Shown one piece after another: positions 8,670 through 17,101 of a stretch of 64,000 nucleotides of DNA. Numbering within the stretch: the stretch's first letter is position 1; each line of letters starts with the position of its first letter. Origin of the DNA: Nocardiopsis halophila DSM 44494 (GTDB lineage Bacteria > Actinomycetota > Actinomycetes > Streptosporangiales > Streptosporangiaceae); contig NZ_ANAD01000081.1 of the NCBI RefSeq assembly GCF_000341245.1, forward strand, positions 34,251 to 98,250, in the 5' to 3' direction. The notes beneath the pieces were generated by a model, which did not search any database, was not told where the DNA came from, and saw only the letters and a program-made list of their open reading frames with translations. Made by a program: the position numbers and the translations under genes.

Positions 8670-9055
8670 TGGGACTCTCCCGTCTGGTCGGTGGCCTCCG
8701 AGGGAGTATGGGAACGCCAGATGACGCCTCCCAACCGTCGGACGAGCCCCTCGGCGAATTCGTCGGAGAGCGACCACTCGCCATCGGCCCTGGTGCGCGT
8801 CTCAACCCACCAGAACGGAGTTGGGAGAGCCTCCGTGATGCCGGGCTGCAGGAGGCGTTCGGCCTCGTGCAGGACGTCCACCTGCTGCGTGGGCTCGATC
8901 GCCACAAGGGAACGGCCCTTCTGGTCTGCGATCTCGACGATGGTTCCGCCGCGTCGTGTGCGCAGGCGCAGCTTCGGGTCGATGTCGCTGATGGCGCCCA
9001 GGATGTCGCGGTTCTCCGGACGCTTGGGCAAGAGTGTGATGACGTCGTAGCTCAT
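8666..9055 (-). CDS. DUF6177-like T7SS-associated protein, N-terminal portion
   Basis: 129 residues from ATG (MSYDVITLLPKRPENRDIL). It contains RGGTIVEIADQKGRSLVAIE, a VDVLHEAERLLQPG helix and the distinctive PTPFWWVETRTRADGEW, then FAEGLVRRLGG. This corresponds to the front part of DUF6177-type proteins, with the 349-residue downstream ORF as the remainder. The stop codon overlaps the downstream GTG start by one base step (GTGA), so either two subunits are made in fixed ratio or an ancestral single gene has been split. It begins 28 bases after the eccC stop on the same strand and is probably in the eccC transcript. Function unknown. Confidence 0.65.
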   Translation of the reverse strand: MSYDVITLLPKRPENRDILGAISDIDPKLRLRTRRGGTIVEIADQKGRSLVAIEPTQQVDVLHEAERLLQPGITEALPTPFWWVETRTRADGEWSLSDEFAEGLVRRLGGVIWRSHTPSEATDQTGESQ

Positions 9056-9083
9056 GGACTGGCTTCCTCGTCGGGAACCGGTG

Positions 9084-12000
9084 TCACTGGTCCTGGGCGC
9101 GCAGCGCCGTCTGCATCAACTGCGGGGACTTCCCCCGCCGGATCCATTTGCCTCGGCCTGCGGGCTGGGCCTGGGCGTAGATCCTCGGGAAGATCTGGCC
9201 CTCGCCCCTGTCGCCGGACAACAGCAGTGCGCTGGTGCCGATCTCGCGCATGGACTGGATCAGCGGGTCGTACATCCCCCTCGCCGCGCCTGCGACCCTG
9301 CGGGCCACGACGAAGTGGAGGCCGATGTCCCTGCCGTTGGAGACGAACGGGACGAACGGTGCCAGCGGCTTCTGGCCGGCGGTGGTGAGGAGGTCGTAGT
9401 CGTCCACCAGGACGATGATCCTCGGTCCCTTAGGGCCGGACTCCGCGTCCAGGTCGGCGTCGTCGGGCAGGCGCTCCTCCAGTTCCTTGGCGACCCCGCC
9501 GGCGAGCCCCGCGCAGACGCGGGCGTTGCTCGCGTAGCCGCCCATGTAGGGCTCCGGCACCACGTTCTTGAGGGTGCGCCTCGGGTCCATCACCGCGAAG
9601 ACCAGCTCCTCGGACGTGAAGCGCTCGGTGAGGCCCTCGGCAATGAGGCGCAGCAGGTTCGTCTTCCCGCACTCTCCGTCGCCCAGCACCAGCAGGTTCT
9701 GGTCGTCGTTGAACAGGTCCAGTCCGACGGGCGACAGGTGCTTCTCGTCCAGGCCGATGGGGACCGTGCTCGGGAACTGCGACGCGGAGGGAAGCTCCGT
9801 CGTGTGGAGCAGTGAGGGGAGCACGCGCACCTGCGGGGCCGCCGGCCCGGTCCACGCCCCCGCGACCTCGCGGGCCGTCTTCTCGACCGCCTCGCCGAGG
9901 TCGGAGGCGTCCTTCCGACCGTCGATCCTCGGCAGCGCCACCTGCCCGAACAGTTTGCCGTCGGTCAGCGCCCGCCCCGGGGTCTCCGCCGGGAACGTCT
10001 CTGCCAGCTTCCGGTCGACCGTGGAATCCGTCGGGTCGTTCAACCTCAGCTCGACCCGCTGGCCGAACGTCGACTGCACCGCCATCCGCACGTCGTTCCA
10101 CCGCAGCACCGCCGCGACGATGTGGACGCCGTACCCGCCCCCGCGCTGCAGGAGCTCGGTCACCTGCTCGTCCAGCTCCTCGAAGTCCTTGCGGATCGTC
10201 CCGAACCCGTCGACGACCAGCACGACGTCCGCGACGGGGATCTCGGGCACCTCGCCCCGGGCGTGCATGCGGCGGAACCGCTCCACCGAGTCGATCCCGC
10301 GCTCCCGGAACACCTCGGCCCGGTGCTCCATCATGCCCCGCACCTCTTCCACGGTGCGCCGGACGCGCTCACGGTCGAGGCGGCCGGCCACCCCGCCCAC
10401 GTGGGGCAGCTCGGACAGGGCCTGGAGCCCGCCCCCGACCAGGTCGAGGCAGTACACCGCCGCCTGCGCGGGCGTATGGGTGAGCGCCAGGGACGTCACC
10501 AGTGTGCGCAGCAGGGTCGTCTTGCCCGTCTGGGGCCCGCCGATGACGGCTACGTGCCCGCCGGCGGCCGTGAGGTCCAGGCTCCACTCCCCCTGCCACT
10601 GCTTGGACGGGTCGTCCAAGAGGCCGATGGGCGGCTGCATCTGCTCGCGCGCGCCGGGGAGCTTGAGCCCCTCAGGGCCGGGTGCGGGAGCGCCTGAGAG
10701 CGCGTCCAACGGCGTCGCCGCGGGGAGCGGGGGAAGCCACACGCCGCGCACCGGTGAGCCGTGGTGTGAAAGCTGGCCGACCATGACGTCGAGCAGCGAA
10801 GGCCCGGTCGAGCGCTCCGGCATGACCGGGCCGTCCTCCCCGGGCTCGGGCCCGGTGGAGGTCTCGGCGTTGTAGGCGCCGAAGGGCTTGACGGTCGGTT
10901 TCGTCTCCGTGTCCTCCCTGGCCGAGGCGAGCGTGCCCTTGAAGGGGCCGGAGACATAGCCCGCCTTGAAGCGCTGGTAGACGGTCGTGTCCACCTTTAG
11001 GTAGCCGAAGCCCGGGAGCGCGGGCAGGTGGAAGGCGTCCGGAGTGTCGAGGACCGTGCGGCTCTCCTCCTCGGAGAACGTGCGCAGCCCCAGGCGATAG
11101 GAGAGGTAGGTGTCCAGGCCCCGCAGCTTTCCGCCTTCGATGCGCTGGCTGGACAGCAGCAAGTGCACGCCGATGCTCCGGCCGATCCGCCCGATGGAAA
11201 GGAACAGCTCGATGAAGTCCGGGCGCGCGGTCAGCAGCTCGCCGAACTCGTCGATGATGACGAACAGGTGCGGCAGCGGCGGCAGCGACGGGTCCTTCGA
11301 GCGCAGGAACGCGTAGTCGCCGATCCCCGCCACGTTCCCCGCGTCCTTCAGCACCTGCTGGCGCCGCTGCACCTCGCCGGACAGGCTCGCGTACGCGCGC
11401 TCGATCAGCGCGGTGTCGTCCTCCAGGTTGGTCATGATGCCGGCGACGTGCGGCAGCTCCTCGAAGGGCGCGAACGTCGCCCCGCCCTTGTAGTCGACCA
11501 GCACCATGGACAGGTCGTCCGGCGAGTGCGTGGACGCCAGCGCCAGGACGAGCGTGCGCAGCAGCTCGCTCTTGCCGGAACCGGTCGCCCCGACGCAGAG
11601 CCCGTGCGGCCCCATGCCCAGCTGCGCCGCCTCCTTGAGGTCGAGCACCAGCGGCTGCCCCATGCCGTCGAAGCCGATCGGCACCCGCAGGAAGGCGCGC
11701 TCGCTCCGGGACGCCCACAGCCTGGGGATGTCCATCGCGCCCGGATCGGGAACGCCCAGCGCGCCGGTGAAGTCGACGGACCCGGCGTCCGCTTCGGCCT
11801 CCTCGGCGGCCTCGGCCGACAGGCGCAGCGGCGTCAGCATCCGGATCAGGCCGCCGAGGAGGTCGGGGGCGACGTCGTCGGCGGTGCCGGCGGCGGCCGT
11901 CGGGTCGTCCGGGCGCAGGTCCGCGACGGTGGCCTCGCGGCCGTCGACGGTGATCCGCAGGGACACGTCCCCCGGCTCGTCCACCTGCCGCTCGACCAGG

Positions 12001-13037
12001 TGCAGCACGGTGGCGCCGAGCGCCGCCGGGGCGATCGCGTCGTCGGGGCGCGCCAGGTCGCGGGCGACCCCGCCGTGGGTGTCGTGCACGACGAGCAGCC
12101 GCCGCATGGCCGCGTAGGCCTCCTTGCGCCCCATGCCGCGCCGGATCTCCCCGGCGAGGTCGGTGCGCGACCGGAGCTCGTCGGCGAGCAGGGCACCGAG
12201 CCCCGACGGGTCCTGGGCGATGAGCCGGGTGTCGCCCTCGGAGGCGTGCGGGAGCCACTTGAGCCACTCCCAGTCGTCGGCCCGGTCGGCGGGATAGGCG
12301 GCGGCGAGGGCGAGGTCCTCAGGGGCGTGGAAGACGCACACCTGGGCGAGCAGGGCGCGGACGACCCGCAGGCAGTCCTCGCGTTCACCGATGATGCTGA
12401 CGTTGCCCGCCCGGTCGAGCGGGACCGACAGGGGCATGTCCGGTGCGCTCTCGAAGCGCCGGATGACCGCCGAGGCCTCGGAGGCCATGAACGGGTCGGT
12501 GGGCGTCAGGGCGCTGCCCCGGTCGGCCAGCCGGAGGGGACGAGCGGGCACCTCGCCGGATCCCAGGCGCACGCGGAGGAAGTCGCGGTCCCTGCGCCGC
12601 CGCTCCCACAAGCGCGCGGGGTCGCGGACGATGTCGTAGAGGGCCTCGGGCGGGGGCGCGAGGAGCCGGGCCTTGGCGCGTGCGTCGCGCTCGGCGGCGC
12701 TCAGCTCGTCCCGCAGCTCCTCCAGGTATTCGAGGTACAGCTCGCGCTGGTGCCGCCGCTGGCGCCCGGCCTGGCCCCGGCGGGAGAAGAACATGCCCAG
12801 GGCCGCGAGGAGGGCCACCACGAGGATCACGGCGCCGAAGACGATGAACGCAGGGTTGCGCATCACCATCATGATGGTCAGCGACGCCATCATGCCGACC
12901 ATCGGCAGGATGGTCATCAGCGGGCTCTGCTGGGCGTTGCCGTCGGGCAGCGTCGGGGGCGCCTCGACCTCGCGCGGCTCCTCGGGAGCGGGCGGGTGCA
13001 CGGTCCTGGCCGGGCGGTGCACGATGCGGGTCGTCAC
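9084..13037 (-). CDS. eccC: EccC, T7SS FtsK/SpoIIIE ATPase (EccCa and EccCb fused)
   Basis: 1317 residues, the full length for a fused EccC. Two membrane helices lie at about 41-59 and 63-84. A DUF-type stalk domain follows to about 430, then three tandem FtsK-like ATPase domains. Domain 1 has Walker A GATGSGKS at 483-490 and Walker B LFVIIDEF at 591-598. Domain 2 has GGPQTGKT at 833-840 with VVLVVDGF. Domain 3 has GDGECGKT at 1119-1126 with IIVLVDDYD. Only domain 1 has the full DE Walker B; domains 2 and 3 are DG and DD, as usual in EccC. The motor powers substrate export at the inner membrane, and domain 3 normally binds the substrate's C-terminal signal. It is followed by the split DUF6177 genes and is divergent from the 139-residue gene. 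Confidence 0.95.
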   Translation of the reverse strand: MTTRIVHRPARTVHPPAPEEPREVEAPPTLPDGNAQQSPLMTILPMVGMMASLTIMMVMRNPAFIVFGAVILVVALLAALGMFFSRRGQAGRQRRHQRELYLEYLEELRDELSAAERDARAKARLLAPPPEALYDIVRDPARLWERRRRDRDFLRVRLGSGEVPARPLRLADRGSALTPTDPFMASEASAVIRRFESAPDMPLSVPLDRAGNVSIIGEREDCLRVVRALLAQVCVFHAPEDLALAAAYPADRADDWEWLKWLPHASEGDTRLIAQDPSGLGALLADELRSRTDLAGEIRRGMGRKEAYAAMRRLLVVHDTHGGVARDLARPDDAIAPAALGATVLHLVERQVDEPGDVSLRITVDGREATVADLRPDDPTAAAGTADDVAPDLLGGLIRMLTPLRLSAEAAEEAEADAGSVDFTGALGVPDPGAMDIPRLWASRSERAFLRVPIGFDGMGQPLVLDLKEAAQLGMGPHGLCVGATGSGKSELLRTLVLALASTHSPDDLSMVLVDYKGGATFAPFEELPHVAGIMTNLEDDTALIERAYASLSGEVQRRQQVLKDAGNVAGIGDYAFLRSKDPSLPPLPHLFVIIDEFGELLTARPDFIELFLSIGRIGRSIGVHLLLSSQRIEGGKLRGLDTYLSYRLGLRTFSEEESRTVLDTPDAFHLPALPGFGYLKVDTTVYQRFKAGYVSGPFKGTLASAREDTETKPTVKPFGAYNAETSTGPEPGEDGPVMPERSTGPSLLDVMVGQLSHHGSPVRGVWLPPLPAATPLDALSGAPAPGPEGLKLPGAREQMQPPIGLLDDPSKQWQGEWSLDLTAAGGHVAVIGGPQTGKTTLLRTLVTSLALTHTPAQAAVYCLDLVGGGLQALSELPHVGGVAGRLDRERVRRTVEEVRGMMEHRAEVFRERGIDSVERFRRMHARGEVPEIPVADVVLVVDGFGTIRKDFEELDEQVTELLQRGGGYGVHIVAAVLRWNDVRMAVQSTFGQRVELRLNDPTDSTVDRKLAETFPAETPGRALTDGKLFGQVALPRIDGRKDASDLGEAVEKTAREVAGAWTGPAAPQVRVLPSLLHTTELPSASQFPSTVPIGLDEKHLSPVGLDLFNDDQNLLVLGDGECGKTNLLRLIAEGLTERFTSEELVFAVMDPRRTLKNVVPEPYMGGYASNARVCAGLAGGVAKELEERLPDDADLDAESGPKGPRIIVLVDDYDLLTTAGQKPLAPFVPFVSNGRDIGLHFVVARRVAGAARGMYDPLIQSMREIGTSALLLSGDRGEGQIFPRIYAQAQPAGRGKWIRRGKSPQLMQTALRAQDQ

Positions 13038-13150
13038 CGGCGCTCCTCTCGAAACGGGCTGACCGCTTTTGTCCTACCGCGGTGTGAACATCCCTTGACG
13101 CAGCGGATCCTACGGGACACAGTCCCCTTGCCTTGTAGAGAGAGGAAGCC

Positions 13151-13570
13151 ATGTCCGCTTGGGAACTCGGTCCGGAAGGGGAGCGTGAGCTCCTTGTGGA
13201 GACCGCTCGGGAGCTCGTCGAGGGTGCCCCTGAGGGGGCCGCGTCCGTCCGGCTGGTGTGCGGCGGTCTGGGGTATGCCGAGGAGGTCCGGGCGTACGCC
13301 GAGATGGAGGACGGGGAGCGCCTGACGGTGAAGGTGCCGCCGCTCGCCCAGTTGAACCTGCAGAAGCTCCGGCGCGGCATGTACCGGGAGGGGCGGGGGA
13401 CATGGTTCTCGCTCGACCTCACGGTCTCCGACGGGAGGTTCGACGTCTCCTTCGACCACGAGCTCGAGCCGCCCTACTTCGAGTCGCCGCCTGCGCGGGA
13501 GCTGATCGCTGCGGAGGAGCGGCGCTTCCCGCGTGAAGCCGAATGGACCCCTGGGTGGTTCCTCCCGTGA
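13151..13570 (+). CDS. Immunity-protein-like small protein (YezG/DUF600-like tail)
   Basis: 139 residues (MSAWELGPEGERELL), Shine-Dalgarno AGAGAGGAAG. The N-terminal helix ELLVETARELVEG is followed by alternating strands (SVRLVCGGLG, EVRAYAEMED, RLTVKVPP, GTWFSLDLTV) and the C-terminal SFDHELEPPYFE with a terminal RFPREAEWTPGWFLP. That ending, an acidic D-x-E-P-P-x-F turn followed by an FPR...PxW tail, is what YezG/DUF600-type immunity proteins show. It is cytosolic. It is divergent from eccC and overlaps the next gene by GTGA, suggesting a coupled pair. It may be an orphan immunity gene or the cognate of a toxin elsewhere, since no toxin lies directly next to it. Family call is tentative. 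Confidence 0.6.
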   Translation: MSAWELGPEGERELLVETARELVEGAPEGAASVRLVCGGLGYAEEVRAYAEMEDGERLTVKVPPLAQLNLQKLRRGMYREGRGTWFSLDLTVSDGRFDVSFDHELEPPYFESPPARELIAAEERRFPREAEWTPGWFLP

Positions 13571-14085
13571 AGGCGGCCCCCGGGCAGCGTGCCGCGCGCG
13601 CTCAGGTCGACAGGCTCCTGGCGATCGACTGGAGCGTCCGGCCGGAGTCGGCCACGTCCAGGGTCGGCCTGATGCGCGAGTACCTGAGGCGTGCGGCCCT
13701 GTGGCGGAGGGCCCTCCAGGCGGGCCGCTGGCCGTTCCTGGACGCGGCGGGTATCGCCGCCCCCGGGGTCGTCGTGGACGCGGACGTGCTCCTGCGCCTT
13801 GAGAGCGAGCTCATCGGGCGGGAGCTGCCGCCCCAGGTGGTGAAGACCTGCCTGTGGTCGGTGACCTTCGAGGCCGCTCTCGGCTCCGGCGCTCCGCTCC
13901 CTGATCTGCCCCACCTGTTCGCGCCGCTCACCGCGATGTACGAGTGCGGTGGGGCGTTCTCCCTGGACCCGACCGGGATGATCGATCTCGGGGGTGCGGC
14001 GATCCGGAAGGGGACGCTCCTCGACCACCTCGGTACCGAGCCGGTGGTGGTCGTCGGTCCGGCCGGACCGGGCGAAGGCTCGTAG
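13567..14085 (+). CDS. T7SS-locus protein of unknown function, coupled to the immunity-like gene
   Basis: 172 residues if it starts at the GTG at 13567, whose GTGA overlaps the stop of the previous gene. An ATG at 13543 would add eight residues inside the previous gene. The chain is mostly helical: LLAIDWSVRPESATSRVGLMREY, then ALWRRALQAGRWPFLDAAGI, then strands around VVVDADVLLRLESELIGRELPP. A middle TCLWSVTFEAALG is followed by PHLFAPLTAMYECGGAF, a Gly-Gly turn and a short basic end. No membrane segment or signal peptide. Not recognised. Coupling suggests it acts with the 139-residue protein, either as a second immunity component or as a T7SS accessory. Confidence 0.65.
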   Translation: MKAAPGQRAARAQVDRLLAIDWSVRPESATSRVGLMREYLRRAALWRRALQAGRWPFLDAAGIAAPGVVVDADVLLRLESELIGRELPPQVVKTCLWSVTFEAALGSGAPLPDLPHLFAPLTAMYECGGAFSLDPTGMIDLGGAAIRKGTLLDHLGTEPVVVVGPAGPGEGS

Positions 14086-14144
14086 GAAAGAGAGCGGCGA
14101 TCCCACCGCCCCCGAGGAGGCACCGCCCGGCCCGACCGAGGACC

Positions 14145-15476
14145 TCAGCCGAGCCGCGAGTCGTCGACGGCGGCCTTGTGCTCGGGTGGGAGCAGGCCGT
14201 ACCAGTGGTCGGCCTCGTCCGCCTCGCCTCGCTGGCGGAGGGTCAGGACCAGGTGGCGCATGGCCTCCCAGTCGGCGTGCTTGGCGGCGTTACGCAGCAA
14301 GGGAAGTGCTTCGTCCGGCTTGTCCTGCTTCAGTAGGGCGATCCCGAGGCCCGCCTCCGCATTGGAGAGGCCCGCCTCACGGGCGCGGTTCAACCAGTGC
14401 TCCGCCTCGAGGAACCGGCCCTCGTCCGAGAGGTACCGACCGAGGACCAGCGCCGCGCGCTTGCGGCCCTTGCCCCAGGACCATTCCAACCAGTTCTCGG
14501 CCATGTCCCCCTCGCCGAGGGCGATCAGCGCCTCGCCGAGCGCCACGCCCGCCCGGGGCCACCCCTGCTTGACCGCCTTCTCCAGCCACGGCTTCGCCTC
14601 CCGGAAGAGCCCCTTGCGGACCAGGGCCTCCCCGTAGGCCGACATCCCCCGGTCGTATCCGCCCTCGGCGGAGACACGGAAGTAGTGCTCGGCCTGTTCG
14701 GGAAGGCCCAGCTTGTCTTCGAGCACCAGTCCGAGGTTGTAGGCCGCCGTGGGGGTGCCGGCGTCGGCGGCGGGCCGCAGCCAGTCGTGCGCCTCCCTGT
14801 AGCGCTTGAGCTTGACCAGGATCATCCCCGCGTTGGTGTTGCCCTCCGGGTTGCCCGACCGCGCCGCGCGCTGGGCCCAGTCGAGGGCCTCCTCCAAGTG
14901 CCCGAGGTCCACTTTGAGTGCGCTCAGGTACACCATCGCCGTGGTGTCGCCCGCCTGCGCCGCCGGGAAGTACCACTGCTCGGCCTCTTCGAGCCGCTCC
15001 AGCTTGTCGAGGGCGGTGCCGGCCATGCGCATCGCTTCGAGGTCGCCCGAGGTGGACGCCTCCTGGAACCAGGGCAGGGCCTCCTCGAAGCGCCTCTGCC
15101 CGTACAGGGACTTGCCCAGGAAGAACGAGAAGTTCCGATCAGGGGCGCCGAGCTCCTTCGCCCGGCGGAGGAACCCCTCGCCCTCTTCGAAGCGCTTGAG
15201 GCGGTTCAGGCACTCGCCCGTATAGCCCATCGCCTCCGAGTCGCCCGATGCCGCCGCCTCCTGGAGCCAGGGCAGCGCCTCCTCGTAGCGGTTCTGGTTC
15301 ATGAGGACCTTGCCGAGGTTGGTCCTGTAGAGCGTTCGGTCGGGGTCGAGTTCCACCGCCTTGCGGATGTAGGGCTCGGCCTCTGCAGGGCGGCCTTCGC
15401 GGAAGATCCGTACGGCCTCGGAGTAGCTCTGGGCGGCCGAGGCGGAGTCGGGGGTGGGGGGAGAGCTGCGGTCCAT
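14145..15476 (-). CDS. TPR/Sel1-like repeat protein
   Basis: 443 residues from the ATG at 15476 (MDRSSPPTPDSASAA). An in-frame extension to 15611 is rich in Pro/Arg and not repeat-like, so it was excluded. From about residue 17 the chain is a continuous array of roughly 34-residue helix pairs with TPR/Sel1 features: EAVRIFREGRPAEAEPYIRKA, NRYEEALPWLQEAAASGD, RFEEALPWFQEASTSGD, LEEALDWAQRAARSGN, REAHDWLRPAADAGTPTAAYNLG and more, about eleven repeats. No signal peptide. Probably a cytosolic scaffold. TPR proteins occur near actinobacterial T7SS and polymorphic-toxin loci, but a role here is only positional. It is convergent with the small coupled pair. Confidence 0.8.
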   Translation of the reverse strand: MDRSSPPTPDSASAAQSYSEAVRIFREGRPAEAEPYIRKAVELDPDRTLYRTNLGKVLMNQNRYEEALPWLQEAAASGDSEAMGYTGECLNRLKRFEEGEGFLRRAKELGAPDRNFSFFLGKSLYGQRRFEEALPWFQEASTSGDLEAMRMAGTALDKLERLEEAEQWYFPAAQAGDTTAMVYLSALKVDLGHLEEALDWAQRAARSGNPEGNTNAGMILVKLKRYREAHDWLRPAADAGTPTAAYNLGLVLEDKLGLPEQAEHYFRVSAEGGYDRGMSAYGEALVRKGLFREAKPWLEKAVKQGWPRAGVALGEALIALGEGDMAENWLEWSWGKGRKRAALVLGRYLSDEGRFLEAEHWLNRAREAGLSNAEAGLGIALLKQDKPDEALPLLRNAAKHADWEAMRHLVLTLRQRGEADEADHWYGLLPPEHKAAVDDSRLG

Positions 15477-15620
15477 TGCGCCAGTCTGCCGGAAAGTGGC
15501 GAAAACGGTTTCCTTCGTGGTTTCGGTCCAGGTCAGGGACGGATTCGGTGCCCTCGCGGGGTGAGGGGCGTCCCGCCAGGGGGTATCGCCTGACCGGGGG
15601 AGTGGGTACAAGGGGGTCCT

Positions 15621-16643
15621 ATGCGCGACGGCGACTGGGTGGCCGAGACCGGAGCCGACATCCGGGGAGTACTGAAGGTGATGGTCGACGCCGGGTGGCT
15701 GCCCGGCGGCGCGGCGGTGGTCGGTACGGGGAGCATGTGGGAGTTCGTCGCCGTCGGCGGCGTCACCGAGGGCGGGGACGATGTGCAGGCCGCCCCGGAC
15801 GTCCTCTACGACGTCGCCAGCCTGACCAAGATCATGGCCACCTGGCCGCTGGTGGGGACCGCGGTCGCGGAGGGGATCCTGTCACTGGACACGCCCCTGG
15901 GGCGCTATGTGTCCGGCGGCCCCTACGCCGGAGGGGAGGTCACCGCACGGCAGGTCCTGACGCACACGTCCCGGCTGAACCCGGTCGCGTGGCTGGAGTG
16001 CTACGTCGGCACCGACAGGGACCTCGTGGAGTCGATCCTGGCCGAGCCCTTGGAGGAGGAGGGATACCGCTATATCGACCGCGGGTTCATCCTGCTGGGT
16101 CTGATCCTGGAACGGCTCCTGGACACCCCGCTGGACCTGGCCCTGTCCACCTACTGGAGCGCGGCCGGCATGACCGCCACGACCTACGGCCCGCTGCCGC
16201 GCTCACCGGCCGTGGCGCCCACCGAGTGCCGGATCCCCGGCACGGCGCCGGTCTGGGGCGTGGTGCACGACGAGGCCGCCGCGCTGATGGGCGGCGTCGC
16301 CGGGCACGCCGGGGTCTTCAGTACCGCGATCGACCTGGGCGCCTTCGCCCGCGAGCTGCTGCGCAGCGCCTCAGGGGAGGAGGGGTCGCTGCTCCCGCCG
16401 CACTACGTGCGGCAGAGCTGGCGGCCCGCCGTGCGGGTCGCCGACGGGGTCGCCCGGGGCCTGGGCTGGCTCGTGGGCGACGACGGGGTGGTCTACCACC
16501 ACGGGTTCACCGGCACTAGCATGTTCCTGCAGCCCGACACCGGCCGCTACGTGGGGCTGCTGACCAACGCGGTGCACTTCGGCCGGCGCCGGACCGGCCT
16601 GGACGACCTCCGCGCCGCGGTCCGCGCCTGCTTCGGGGAGTGA
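15621..16643 (+). CDS. Serine hydrolase, class C beta-lactamase/esterase family
   Basis: 340 residues. The active-site SxxK is S67-L-T-K70 in YDVASLTKIMA, followed by ILSLDTPLGRY and VTARQVLTHTSRL, both standard in this family. The second motif reads YIDRGF (Y-x-D, where Y-x-N is usual) and the third region is HHGFTGTS. No signal peptide is visible, so it is probably cytosolic, which is common in actinomycete EstB-like esterases. Substrate unknown. It stands apart from the T7SS genes and is followed four bases later by the DUF3592-type membrane gene, so the two may be co-transcribed. Confidence 0.85.
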   Translation: MRDGDWVAETGADIRGVLKVMVDAGWLPGGAAVVGTGSMWEFVAVGGVTEGGDDVQAAPDVLYDVASLTKIMATWPLVGTAVAEGILSLDTPLGRYVSGGPYAGGEVTARQVLTHTSRLNPVAWLECYVGTDRDLVESILAEPLEEEGYRYIDRGFILLGLILERLLDTPLDLALSTYWSAAGMTATTYGPLPRSPAVAPTECRIPGTAPVWGVVHDEAAALMGGVAGHAGVFSTAIDLGAFARELLRSASGEEGSLLPPHYVRQSWRPAVRVADGVARGLGWLVGDDGVVYHHGFTGTSMFLQPDTGRYVGLLTNAVHFGRRRTGLDDLRAAVRACFGE

Positions 16644-16647
16644 GGGA

Positions 16648-17094
16648 ATGGGCGGAGTCGGGTCCGTCATCGGCGCGCTCTTCATGGTCCTGTTCCCGCT
16701 CTTCTTCGCCGTCCTGGGCGCCTGGCTGCTCTCCGACGTCCTGCGGGTGCGGCGCACGGGCGTGCGCGTCCCGGGCGTCGTCGGCGGGCGGCGGACCCTG
16801 GTGCACCTGCGCGCGGGCGAGGGGAACCTCAGCGCCACGAGCAGCAGCGCGGCGCGCTTCTCCTTCCGCACCCTGGACGGCCGCGACGTCGAGGCGGTGC
16901 AGAGGATCCGCGTCACCACCAACCTCATGCGCACCGGGCGGCAGGTCACCGTCGCCTACGACCCGGACCGGCCCGAGCGGGCCGAGATCATCGAGGCCTG
17001 GTCCCAGGTCCTCGGCGCCCTGCTGTTCCTGGGGGTGGGGACGGTGCTGCTGCTGGGCGCCCTCCTGCTCGGCCTGCCGGCCTACCTGGGATAG
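16648..17094 (+). CDS. DUF3592-type two-helix membrane protein
   Basis: 148 residues. Membrane segments lie at about 7-28 (GALFMVLFPLFFAVLGAWLL) and 121-146. The intervening extramembrane domain has the strand pattern of DUF3592 (a VPGVVGGRR strand, FSFRTLDGRDVEAVQ, a GRQVTVAYDPDRPERAEI segment). The V-x-Y-D-P-x-x-P motif is the hallmark of that family. Function unknown. The ATG is preceded by GAGTGAGGGA, and the gene begins four bases after the hydrolase stop. It is convergent with otsB, with eight bases between stops. Confidence 0.75.
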   Translation: MGGVGSVIGALFMVLFPLFFAVLGAWLLSDVLRVRRTGVRVPGVVGGRRTLVHLRAGEGNLSATSSSAARFSFRTLDGRDVEAVQRIRVTTNLMRTGRQVTVAYDPDRPERAEIIEAWSQVLGALLFLGVGTVLLLGALLLGLPAYLG

Positions 17095-17101
17095 CCCGGC
17101 C

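Noticed and set aside
8670..8777. Longer start for the 349-residue DUF6177-like ORF
   Set aside because: The extension is within the preceding ORF and unlike the family. The GTGA overlap at 8667-8669 fits translational coupling.
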